DNA of 64,000 nucleotides from an uncultured Chitinophaga sp. (GTDB taxonomy: Bacteria; Bacteroidota; Bacteroidia; Chitinophagales; Chitinophagaceae): contig NZ_CABHOU010000059.1 of NCBI RefSeq assembly GCF_902168175.1, positions 248,001 to 312,000 of the forward strand, read 5' to 3'. Of the stretch, positions 52,442 to 60,294 are shown piece by piece. The notes under the pieces were generated by a model. The model searched no databases. It was not told where the DNA came from and saw nothing but the letters and a program-made list of their open reading frames with translations. The position numbers and the translations under genes were made by a program. Positions within the stretch are counted from its first letter, which is position 1; every line of letters starts with the position of its first letter.

Positions 52442-53203
52442 TTAGAGGAACATACCACCCGAAGCTTCCAGGCGTTGCGCAGTAACCCACTTGGCATCAT
52501 CGCTGCAGAGAAACGCTACTACCTTGCCAATATCATCAGGCAGCCCTACCCTGCCCAAGGCGGTTTGCGAAGCAATATGTGCGTTCATCTCATCATTATC
52601 TCTTACCACACCACCGCCAAAATCAGTTTCTATGGCACCAGGAGCAATTACGTTCACTCTTATTTTACGGGCGCCCAGCTCCCTGGCCATATAGCGCGAT
52701 AGTGTTTCAACCCCTCCTTTCATAGCGGCATAGGCTGCATGGCCCGGCAGGCTAAAGCGTGCCAAACCTGTAGATACATTTACAATAGCACCGCCATCGG
52801 CCAATATAGGCAGTGACTTCTGGGTAAGAAAAAACACACCTTTTAAGTGAATATTCATCAAAGTATCGAACTGCTCCTCGGTGGTTTCTGCGAATGATGC
52901 ATGAATGCCAATACCGGCATTGTTTACGAGATAGTCGAAGTGCGAAGCTCCGAAAGTGTTTTTCAGTGTGCTGGAAAGACTGATAATAAAGTTATCAAAG
53001 GATTTTATTTCGCCGGTATTAAGCTGCAGGGCCGCGGCTTTACGGCCAATGGACGTAATTTGCTCGACCACTTGCTCTGCCTCATCTTTTTTACTGTTAT
53101 AGGTAAGAACAATATCCACGCCCTTTGCGGCAAGGCTCAATACCATCTCTTTACCTAAACCACGGCTGCCGCCGGTTACCAATGCTATTTTATTTGTTGC
53201 CAT
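52442..53203 (-). CDS. SDR-family oxidoreductase
   Basis: 253 residues. Classical SDR: ALVTGGSRGLGKEMVLSLAA with the GGSRGLG loop, LTYNSKKDEA, VNNAGIGIHA, the catalytic Ser in VNVSTGLARF and YAAMKGG, and the NVIAPGAIETDFG substrate loop. The Tyr and Lys of the YxxxK set are in AAYAAMKGGVE. Of the FabG-like type; the substrate is unknown. It lies 90 bp downstream of the AraC-type gene on the same strand and may be its target. Confidence 0.92.
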   Translation of the reverse strand: MATNKIALVTGGSRGLGKEMVLSLAAKGVDIVLTYNSKKDEAEQVVEQITSIGRKAAALQLNTGEIKSFDNFIISLSSTLKNTFGASHFDYLVNNAGIGIHASFAETTEEQFDTLMNIHLKGVFFLTQKSLPILADGGAIVNVSTGLARFSLPGHAAYAAMKGGVETLSRYMARELGARKIRVNVIAPGAIETDFGGGVVRDNDEMNAHIASQTALGRVGLPDDIGKVVAFLCSDDAKWVTAQRLEASGGMFL

Positions 53204-53293
53204 ATGCTTTGTTTTATGAATACAAAACTATGACAGCGGCAGTAGGTAAAATGATGCACTCTTAAGTATTTACACCCTAAAAATGATCCACTT

Positions 53294-53683
53294 TTAAGTA
53301 TTTTGCTCCTGGAGTACCTTTTTACGGTATTGCAGCGGTGTAATACCGCACATCCCCCTGAAGAACTTTATAAAATTGGTAGGTTCTTTATAGGTGAGTT
53401 TAAAAGCAATGTCAGCCACAGACATGTCTGTTTCCACCAACATCTTCTGCGCTTCCGCTATAGTACGCTCTTCCATCCAGTCGCACGGCGACTTTCCGGT
53501 AGTTAGTTTAATGGTATTGGTAAGATGCACCGGGTGAATGAACATCAACTCCGCAAAATTCTTTGAATGATACATATCATCGGCCTTCCCATTGAGAACG
53601 TCTTCGAAATGGTTTTCCATGATCTGGAGAAACACTGTAGTAATTTCGTCTTTACGGGAAAGTATCTTTTTCGGTACCGGCAT
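53294..53683 (-). CDS. AraC-type DNA-binding domain protein, stand-alone
   Basis: 129 residues, only one AraC/XylS DNA-binding domain and no sensor domain. HTH1 area: ELMFIHPVHLTNTIKLTTGK; HTH2 area: SVADIAFKLTYKEPTNFIKF; signature end FRGMCGITPLQYRKK. An in-frame TAG sits two codons before the ATG, so no longer protein is encoded from this reading frame. Small AraC-only proteins of this style (starting MPxPKKILSRKDE) are known in Sphingobacteria-type genomes, so it may be a real regulator. It probably acts on the SDR gene after it. Confidence 0.82.
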   Translation of the reverse strand: MPVPKKILSRKDEITTVFLQIMENHFEDVLNGKADDMYHSKNFAELMFIHPVHLTNTIKLTTGKSPCDWMEERTIAEAQKMLVETDMSVADIAFKLTYKEPTNFIKFFRGMCGITPLQYRKKVLQEQNT

Positions 53684-53715
53684 CAGCTACACATTTTCTC
53701 AAATTTACGGAAAAC

Positions 53716-54915
53716 TCAGGAGGGGAAACTCACTTTGCCCATCGATACGTTTGGGATACCGTTTCTTCCTTTCCCGAAGTTCACAGATCCGCCGCATATC
53801 ATTTCATTCGCAAGCACAGCGAATAGTACGGCCTCCTTCGCATCGGGATTGATATGCAGATCTTTGGTACTCAAAAAGGTACAACCAGGCAACAGTTCGG
53901 TAATATGCCGCATCAACAGCGGATTATGCATCCCACCGCCGCTTACGTAAAACCGGAATCCTTTACCGTTGTCAGTTACCGACTTAATTGCCTCCGTAAT
54001 AGTTTCTGCAGAAAAGCGGCTGAGCGTGGCCATCGTATCCTCATGACTGATATCAACTGTTCCCGAAACTTCTTTCGCATGATGCAGGTAGGCCAGGTTG
54101 AATAACTCAGGGCCTGTAGTTTTAGGGAAAGGCTGACGGAAGAAGGGGTGATCCTTTAGCGCCGCCAGCAATGATGTATTTACACTCCCCTGTAACGCCA
54201 CACCTGCATGCTCATCAAAATATTTTCCGTAGTGTATGCGCATGTAAGCGTCCATCAACGTATTGCCGGAACCGGTGTCGCTGCAAAACACGGCATCAGC
54301 ATCAAGACTACCAGGCAGGTAGGTAAAGTTGGCAATACCGCCAATATTTAGCATTATCCTGTTTTCATCTTTTTTAGAGAAGATGAGATAATCGCCGTAA
54401 GCTGCCAGTGGTGCGCCTTCTCCCCCCGCTGCTATATGCTTTTGCCGGAAATCGCTCACGGTAATAATCCCTGTATGTACCGCCACATGATCGCCATCAC
54501 CGATTTGTAAGGTAGCGTTGCCGAATTTTGCTTGTTTGTGCAGGGATTTAGGTGCATGGAAAATCGTTTGTCCATGGCTGGCTACCAGGTCTATTTCAGA
54601 AGGTTGCCTGCCCCATTTCCGCAGGCAGTCCAATATAATGGCTGCATGTTGTGTGCCCACCCAGGCATTTAAAAGACAAACTTTTTCGAGGTCGGCCATC
54701 TTCTTCGAGAACACGGCGGCGATCTCCTTTTTATAGTCTTCTCCGTAAGAAACGGTTTCAAAATCAACCAGTTCTATATTCGTATCCATGCCCGTACCGC
54801 TAAAACGGCATAAGGCTACGTCAAGTCCATCTACAGAAGTCCCCGACATCAGTCCAATAATTAAACGTTGCCCGCGGCCGGCAATTTCGTGTAAACGGGA
54901 AATGTTCTGGTTCAT
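53716..54915 (-). CDS. anmK: Anhydro-N-acetylmuramic acid kinase
   Basis: AnmK opens the anhydro ring of 1,6-anhydroMurNAc and phosphorylates it to MurNAc-6-phosphate with ATP. 399 residues, a normal length. Signatures: IGLMSGTSVDGLDVALCRF, VASHGQTIFHAP, GDGDHVAVHTGI, NIGGIANFTYLP and CSDTGSGNTLMDAYM; the C-terminal FYVSGGGMHNPLLMRHI and KEAVLFAVLANEMI. Divergent from the DeoR/GlpR regulator at 55045, with murQ at the far end of the opposite strand, so the enzyme and the MurNAc-6-P etherase belong to one locus. Confidence 0.95.
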   Translation of the reverse strand: MNQNISRLHEIAGRGQRLIIGLMSGTSVDGLDVALCRFSGTGMDTNIELVDFETVSYGEDYKKEIAAVFSKKMADLEKVCLLNAWVGTQHAAIILDCLRKWGRQPSEIDLVASHGQTIFHAPKSLHKQAKFGNATLQIGDGDHVAVHTGIITVSDFRQKHIAAGGEGAPLAAYGDYLIFSKKDENRIMLNIGGIANFTYLPGSLDADAVFCSDTGSGNTLMDAYMRIHYGKYFDEHAGVALQGSVNTSLLAALKDHPFFRQPFPKTTGPELFNLAYLHHAKEVSGTVDISHEDTMATLSRFSAETITEAIKSVTDNGKGFRFYVSGGGMHNPLLMRHITELLPGCTFLSTKDLHINPDAKEAVLFAVLANEMICGGSVNFGKGRNGIPNVSMGKVSFPS

Positions 54916-54987
54916 ATGCGTGTTTTGGTTGTTTGAATAGGATTATTTGCAGCTTTATTCAGGTATTGAAGTAAAAATATGCACTTT

Positions 54988-55019
54988 TTTGCGTTTTTGT
55001 GAAAAATAAAGTAAGTTTG
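54988..55019 (+). promoter_or_regulatory. Promoter of the DeoR/GlpR regulator gene
   Basis: TTTG (54988-54991), 20-nt spacer, TAAGTTTG (55012-55019): both halves match. The -7 box ends 26 nt before the ATG at 55045. The 129-bp spacer also must hold the anmK promoter. Confidence 0.75.
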
Positions 55020-55044
55020 TAAGAGAGGCCAAAATCATTTGTTT

Positions 55045-55791
55045 ATGCTTAAAAAGGAGCGGCAGTCATTTATTTTACACCAGGTAAATTTGCATAACAA
55101 AGTATTGTCGGTAGACCTAAGCCAGCAAATGGCGGTGTCTGAAGATACGATACGCCGCGACCTGAACGAAATGGCTAAACAGGGTAAATTAATTAAAGCC
55201 CACGGCGGCGCTCTTTCCAAATCCTTCCATCTTTCCATAGCTTCTGATCACGTATACGCATTAAACAGTAAAAAACGTATCGCCACCAAAGCCTGTCGCC
55301 TTATTAAAGATGGCATGTTCGTACTTACATCCGGCGGTACAACGATAATAGAACTGGCAAAGTCGCTCCCACCGGAGCTTACGGCTACGTTTATTACAGT
55401 AAGTTTACCAGCGGCTTATGAATACATTCATCATCCAAACATCGAGGTGATTTTCATTGGCGACAAAATTTCAAAAAATTCGCAGATCTCTATCGGCGGA
55501 AGTGTGGTCTCCAGAATTAAAGGCATCAGGGCCGATTTATGTTTCCTGGGCACGAATGCAATAGACATCAAAAACGGTATTACCGACAACGACTGGGAAG
55601 TGGTAGAAGTTAAAAAGGCGATGATAGAGTCGTCAGACCGCATAGCTTCCCTGTCTATCACCGAAAAATTAAACACTGCACAACGTATTAAGGTTTGCGA
55701 CCTTAACTGCATTCACACCCTTGTTACAGAACTCGATCCTGAACACGAAACTCTCCAGCCATACAAGGCCACAGGCATCGAAATAATCTAA
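55045..55791 (+). CDS. DeoR/GlpR-family transcriptional regulator
   Basis: 248 residues from ATG 55045 (frame opens with a TTG at 55039). N-terminal DeoR HTH: LKKERQSFILHQVNLHNKVL and the signature MAVSEDTIRRDLNEMAKQGK, LIKAHGGAL. The C-terminal sugar-phosphate isomerase-like domain binds a phosphorylated ligand: SGGTTIIELAKSLPPEL and ADLCFLGTNAIDIKNGI. MurNAc-6-P or GlcNAc-6-P is the likely ligand by context. It precedes the susC gene by 62 bp and probably controls the divergent anmK and the SusC-to-murQ run. Confidence 0.9.
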   Translation: MLKKERQSFILHQVNLHNKVLSVDLSQQMAVSEDTIRRDLNEMAKQGKLIKAHGGALSKSFHLSIASDHVYALNSKKRIATKACRLIKDGMFVLTSGGTTIIELAKSLPPELTATFITVSLPAAYEYIHHPNIEVIFIGDKISKNSQISIGGSVVSRIKGIRADLCFLGTNAIDIKNGITDNDWEVVEVKKAMIESSDRIASLSITEKLNTAQRIKVCDLNCIHTLVTELDPEHETLQPYKATGIEII

Positions 55792-55853
55792 GAGTCATGT
55801 AAGCGAGAAGTATCCAACCAATTTACTATTCTTCACTTTTTAAAACTGGGTTT

Positions 55854-58800
55854 ATGATAAGAAATTTATTGGCCGGGCGGGTAAAGGGGAAATTCTTTTC
55901 CCTGGGCCTGGTCCTGCAGCTGGTGTCCCTATTTACCTACGCGCAGACCAGGATTTCCGGAACGGTAACAGGAGCAGATGGCAAGGGATTGCCTACTATT
56001 GCCGTACAGGTACAGGGCACTAATACCGGCGCATTTACTGGCGCCGATGGCAAGTACGAACTAACAGGTAACCTGAAGAACGGCAGCTATACACTCATTT
56101 TTTCCAGTATTGGCTTTAAACCCGTGGAGAAAAAAATCGATGTAAATGGCAGCACACCTATCACAGCAGATGCAAGCATGGTGGAAGATGTGTTAGGCCT
56201 CGATGAAATTGTAGTAACCGGTAACATCGTAGCTACTTCCAAAAAGAGACTGACAAACGCTATCTCTACCGTATCATCCAAAGAAATTCAAAACACTGCT
56301 GCTACCGGCATTGACGGAGCTTTACAAGGCAAAGTGGCAGGTGCCACTATCAGTCAGAACTCGGGCAACCCGGCAGGTGGTATTTCGGTAAGGCTCCGCG
56401 GCCCCAGCTCCATAGTAGGCAGTTCGGACCCGTTGTACATTGTGGACGGCGTTATCGTCAACAATGAATCCAAACAACTGATAGACCTTGGCGGTTATGC
56501 ACAAAACAGGCTGGTAGACCTGAACCCTGCAGACATCGACAGGATCGAAGTCATTAAAGGTGCCGCAGCATCGGCAATTTACGGATCACGTGCGAGCAAT
56601 GGTGTGGTGCAGATCTTTACTAAAAAAGGTAAAACAGGCGCACCGCAGATAGCGTTTAATACCGCATTTAAAACCAACAGCGTTCGTAAAAAGCTGGAGT
56701 ACAACGAATATCCTTTCCGCTTTAACAATGCCACTGTAACCGATACCACCAAAACAGCCGTGCAGCGTTACGATTACCAGGACGATATATTCCATACTGG
56801 TATTGGGACCGACAACTCACTTTCTGTTGCCGGCGGTACCGATGCTACCCATTATTATATAGGGCTTTCGAACTTCTATAACGAGGGTATCATTAAAAAC
56901 ACCAACTTTAACAGGAATGGCCTCCGGGTGAATTTATCACAGAAGCTGGGTAAGATTTTTACACTTAGCGGCGGTGCGAACTATACACTAAGCAGCAGCA
57001 ACGAAATTCCGAACGGTGGTATTACCGAAGCTTACGGTGCTTTAACAGGCTTCATTTTTGCCAACAACTTTGTAAACCCGGAAAAAGATCCGGTGACAGG
57101 TATTTATCCTTCCACCGCCCCTACCGCTATTTTGCGCAGGACTAACCCGCTGGAAGCGATCGACCGGTTTAAGTTCCGCCAGAAAGTAAACCGCTTCATC
57201 GGTAGTTTGCAACTGAACGCGAAACCTATCGAAGGCCTGAACATCGATTATGTTTTCGGTCTGGATAATTATACACAGATATCAACCGCATATATTCCGC
57301 CTAAAAACACCACACCGTCTTACGATGGAGGTTTCTCTCAAACAGCGAATGCCACTGTATTACAAACCAACAACGACCTGAGCGCCAGCTACCGTAAAAA
57401 AGTGAACAGCTGGCTGGAATCTACTACCGGTATTGGTGGTACGATGCAGTACGACAGGCTTAATACCCTGGTGGCAAAAGCGTTACAGCTGGGCACATTC
57501 GGAGAAACGGTGAACAACGGTACAGCTACGGTAACTGAAAACAGAACCGAACGTTCCATTATGGGCGGTTACCTGCAGGAAACGATTGGGTTGTTTGATA
57601 AGATTTACTTAACCGGTGCGGCCAGGCTCGATGCATCGTCTGTATACAGTCCTGATAACCGCTGGCAGTTCTACCCTAAAGTGAGCGGCGCTTACCTGCT
57701 TTCCGAAGAAGACTTTTGGCGCGATTCTAAACTGGGCGAAGTAATGCCACTGGTGAAAATCCGTGCAGCCTGGGGTGAATCAGGCAACCTTACCGCCATT
57801 GGTGCTTACGATCGCTACTCCCTTTATAGCCCGGTTAATTACAGCGGCTCTACTGGTTATATTACTGCTCCTTTACTTGGCAATACGAATATCCAACCGG
57901 AAAGGCAACGTGAGTTTGAAGTGGGTGCCGACCTTTCTTTCTTAAAAGACAGGATCAGTGTGGAGTTCAGTTATTATAACAAGGACATCCAGGACATGAT
58001 CCTGAACAGAACACTGGCACCAAGCACCGCTTACAACAACCGTTTCCAGAACGTGGGCGTAATGAAAAACAAAGGTATAGAAGTGATGTTGAAAGCCGTA
58101 GCTGTAAATTCCAAAGACTTCCAATGGGTAACTACATTGAGCTATACGCACAATACGAACGTGATTAACGGAGTAGAAGGTAATGGCATATTGCCTTTTG
58201 CCGGTGGCTTTGGCCAGGTAGCCGCTGTTAACGGTTACGCACTCGGCGCTTTCTACAGCACCTTCTATGCGCGTAATACCGACGGCTCCCTGTTGCTTAC
58301 GCCCGGAGGATTACCACAACGTGAAAGAGGTGTGCAGGGTGCTAACGGTACTTACACCACACAACGCGATGCCAACGGTCAGCCAAGCGGCACCATCCTC
58401 AGTAAAGTAATCGGCGATCCAAATCCTAAACACATTGTTTCCTGGATCAACGACCTGAACTATAAAAAGTTCAGTCTGCGTATGCAGTGGGACGGTATGC
58501 TCGGTTTCGATGTGTTCAACTTTACCAGGCGCGTGGGCGATAATGCCAACTACGGTGGATTAAAAGGATATGAAGCAGAACTGAAAGGCCAGGTTCCTAA
58601 AGGTACCAGCGCCGCCCTGTTCTCCATCTTCGAAAACTGGATTGAGAAAGGAGACTTCGTGAAACTGCGTGAGCTGTCGCTCGCCTACAACCTGGTTCCA
58701 GATGCGGGCAGGTTGAAAAACCTGCGCATTGTTGCTTCCGGAAGGAACCTTTTCTCTATCGATAACTACAGCGGCTACGACCCTGAAATTAACGCCGCCG

Positions 58801-58886
58801 GGCAGGATAACGCGGTAAGAGGCTTCGACTTCGTGGAAGTACCTTTACCAAGAACTTTCCAGCTGGGCCTTAACGTTAACTTCTAA
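55854..58886 (+). CDS. SusC/RagA TonB-linked outer-membrane transporter, no STN
   Basis: 1010 residues. Signal peptide about 1-31 (...LVSLFTYAQ). CarboxypepD-reg-like domain (about 35-110: ISGTVTGADGKGLPTIAVQV, ...GKYELTGNLKNGSYTLIFS). TonB-type motif VLGLDEIVVTG before the plug (about 125-250: LYIVDGVIVN, RIEVIKGAAASAIYGSRASN). 22-strand barrel ending in TFQLGLNVNF. Without an STN domain it is not wired to an ECF/FecR pair, unlike the SusC at 45.3 kb; the DeoR regulator upstream takes that role. The pair with SusD after it would bring in a peptidoglycan-derived sugar or muropeptide (inferred). Confidence 0.94.
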   Translation: MIRNLLAGRVKGKFFSLGLVLQLVSLFTYAQTRISGTVTGADGKGLPTIAVQVQGTNTGAFTGADGKYELTGNLKNGSYTLIFSSIGFKPVEKKIDVNGSTPITADASMVEDVLGLDEIVVTGNIVATSKKRLTNAISTVSSKEIQNTAATGIDGALQGKVAGATISQNSGNPAGGISVRLRGPSSIVGSSDPLYIVDGVIVNNESKQLIDLGGYAQNRLVDLNPADIDRIEVIKGAAASAIYGSRASNGVVQIFTKKGKTGAPQIAFNTAFKTNSVRKKLEYNEYPFRFNNATVTDTTKTAVQRYDYQDDIFHTGIGTDNSLSVAGGTDATHYYIGLSNFYNEGIIKNTNFNRNGLRVNLSQKLGKIFTLSGGANYTLSSSNEIPNGGITEAYGALTGFIFANNFVNPEKDPVTGIYPSTAPTAILRRTNPLEAIDRFKFRQKVNRFIGSLQLNAKPIEGLNIDYVFGLDNYTQISTAYIPPKNTTPSYDGGFSQTANATVLQTNNDLSASYRKKVNSWLESTTGIGGTMQYDRLNTLVAKALQLGTFGETVNNGTATVTENRTERSIMGGYLQETIGLFDKIYLTGAARLDASSVYSPDNRWQFYPKVSGAYLLSEEDFWRDSKLGEVMPLVKIRAAWGESGNLTAIGAYDRYSLYSPVNYSGSTGYITAPLLGNTNIQPERQREFEVGADLSFLKDRISVEFSYYNKDIQDMILNRTLAPSTAYNNRFQNVGVMKNKGIEVMLKAVAVNSKDFQWVTTLSYTHNTNVINGVEGNGILPFAGGFGQVAAVNGYALGAFYSTFYARNTDGSLLLTPGGLPQRERGVQGANGTYTTQRDANGQPSGTILSKVIGDPNPKHIVSWINDLNYKKFSLRMQWDGMLGFDVFNFTRRVGDNANYGGLKGYEAELKGQVPKGTSAALFSIFENWIEKGDFVKLRELSLAYNLVPDAGRLKNLRIVASGRNLFSIDNYSGYDPEINAAGQDNAVRGFDFVEVPLPRTFQLGLNVNF

Positions 58887-58916
58887 TTTTCACCGGACGA
58901 TTAAATGCTGAACAAC

Positions 58917-60242
58917 ATGAAAAAGAAATCAATTTATATAGGGCTTACCGTAGCGATGCTGGCCATGGGCGGTTGTAAATTAGACTACACCAATCCCAAC
59001 GGGCCTACCGATAACCAGATACTCACTTCCCGCGAAGGTATGATTACCCTGGCGGTGGGTTTAAAACAATACTATTCACAGTCCTGCGTACAAAACCTGA
59101 TTAACGCAGTAGGAGTAACCAGCCGTGAATTAAAAGGCGTATCCACCTTTACCAACGTACTGGAACTGGAAGCCGGCGGTACTGCGCTACCGACCTTTAA
59201 TGCCAACATACTCAATCTATGGAGCGCTGAATTACGCGCCATGGGCATGGCCGACAACCTGATGAGCCAGTCGAAAGTGATACTGGCAGCAGATTTGCCG
59301 ACACAAACAGGGCTTGTTGCCTTTGGCAGTTTGTTTAAAGCGATGACCATTACGGGGCTGGCTACTGCATACGAACAATTCCCGATTACTACTTCTACTG
59401 CAGGCAACGTTAGCTTCGTTACCAGGCAGGCAGGGCTCGAAAACGCCATCGACCTGCTGGATGCAGCCGTTGCTGCTATCGCCGCCAATGCACCATCTAC
59501 CGAGTTCAACACCCGTGTATTGGGTAGCAATATTATCCTGCTGGATTGTATTAATACCTACCGCGCCCGTATAAACATGATGCTGGGCAGGTACGCACCC
59601 TCGCTCACCGCAGCTAACCTTGTAAACCTGGCTACCAAATCGCAGTTCGACTATACCACACAAAGTCAGAACCCTATTTACAACCAGGTAGTAATTGCCG
59701 CTAACTTTAAACCCCGTGCGAACTTTGGTTTACCTGCGGGTTTATTTGAGGCCGGTGATGCGCGCCTTAACTTCTACCTCTCCACGCCCGATGTAGTTGT
59801 TGGTGGCGAAACCCTTAAAACGATCAAAGGCTTTTTCGATGCCATCGACAAACCCATTCCGGTTTACCTGCCCGATGAAGTACGCCTGTTAAAAGCAGAA
59901 GCTATCATCCGCAGCAATGGTGACCTGAATGTGGCCAAAACATTTATCGATGAAGTACGCACACAAACCACGGGCGATCCGTTTGGGGTATACGCGGCAT
60001 TGCCGGCTTACAGCGGCCCATTAACCGCCGACGCTTTACTCACCGAAGTATACAAACAACGTTCGGCCGAACTGTTTTTACAGGGCTTACGCCTCGAAGA
60101 CAGCCGCCGTTTTGGTCGCCCGGCACCACCAGCCAACCTGAACCCGGTGCCCACGACTTACGAAAGAACAAGAAACTTCTATCCATACCCGGACCAGGAA
60201 AGATTAAACAATACGAATACACCTGCCGATCCGGCCATTTAA
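58917..60242 (+). CDS. SusD/RagB family nutrient-binding lipoprotein
   Basis: 441 residues from ATG 58917 (MKKKSIYIGLTVAMLAMGGC, lipobox Cys20); ATG 58905 is also possible. Surface lid of the SusC transporter. Features: LDYTNPNGPTDNQILTSREG, FGSLFKAMTITGLATAYEQF, INTYRARINMMLGRYAPS, LPDEVRLLKAEAIIRSNGDL, RSAELFLQGLRLEDSRRFGR and ERTRNFYPYPDQER. Shorter than the other SusD here. Follows susC by 30 bp. Confidence 0.94.
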   Translation: MKKKSIYIGLTVAMLAMGGCKLDYTNPNGPTDNQILTSREGMITLAVGLKQYYSQSCVQNLINAVGVTSRELKGVSTFTNVLELEAGGTALPTFNANILNLWSAELRAMGMADNLMSQSKVILAADLPTQTGLVAFGSLFKAMTITGLATAYEQFPITTSTAGNVSFVTRQAGLENAIDLLDAAVAAIAANAPSTEFNTRVLGSNIILLDCINTYRARINMMLGRYAPSLTAANLVNLATKSQFDYTTQSQNPIYNQVVIAANFKPRANFGLPAGLFEAGDARLNFYLSTPDVVVGGETLKTIKGFFDAIDKPIPVYLPDEVRLLKAEAIIRSNGDLNVAKTFIDEVRTQTTGDPFGVYAALPAYSGPLTADALLTEVYKQRSAELFLQGLRLEDSRRFGRPAPPANLNPVPTTYERTRNFYPYPDQERLNNTNTPADPAI

Positions 60243-60251
60243 CACAAACTA

Positions 60252-60281
60252 TAATGGAGGCGCGTTACAGCGCCTCCATTA
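60252..60281 (+). other. Long hairpin between SusD and hydrolase genes
   Basis: TAATGGAGGCGC and GCGCCTCCATTA form a perfect 12-bp stem with a 6-nt loop. No U-tract follows. It could partially end transcription or protect the susC-susD mRNA end and so set lower expression downstream. Confidence 0.65.
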
Positions 60282-60294
60282 CTAACTATCAGGA

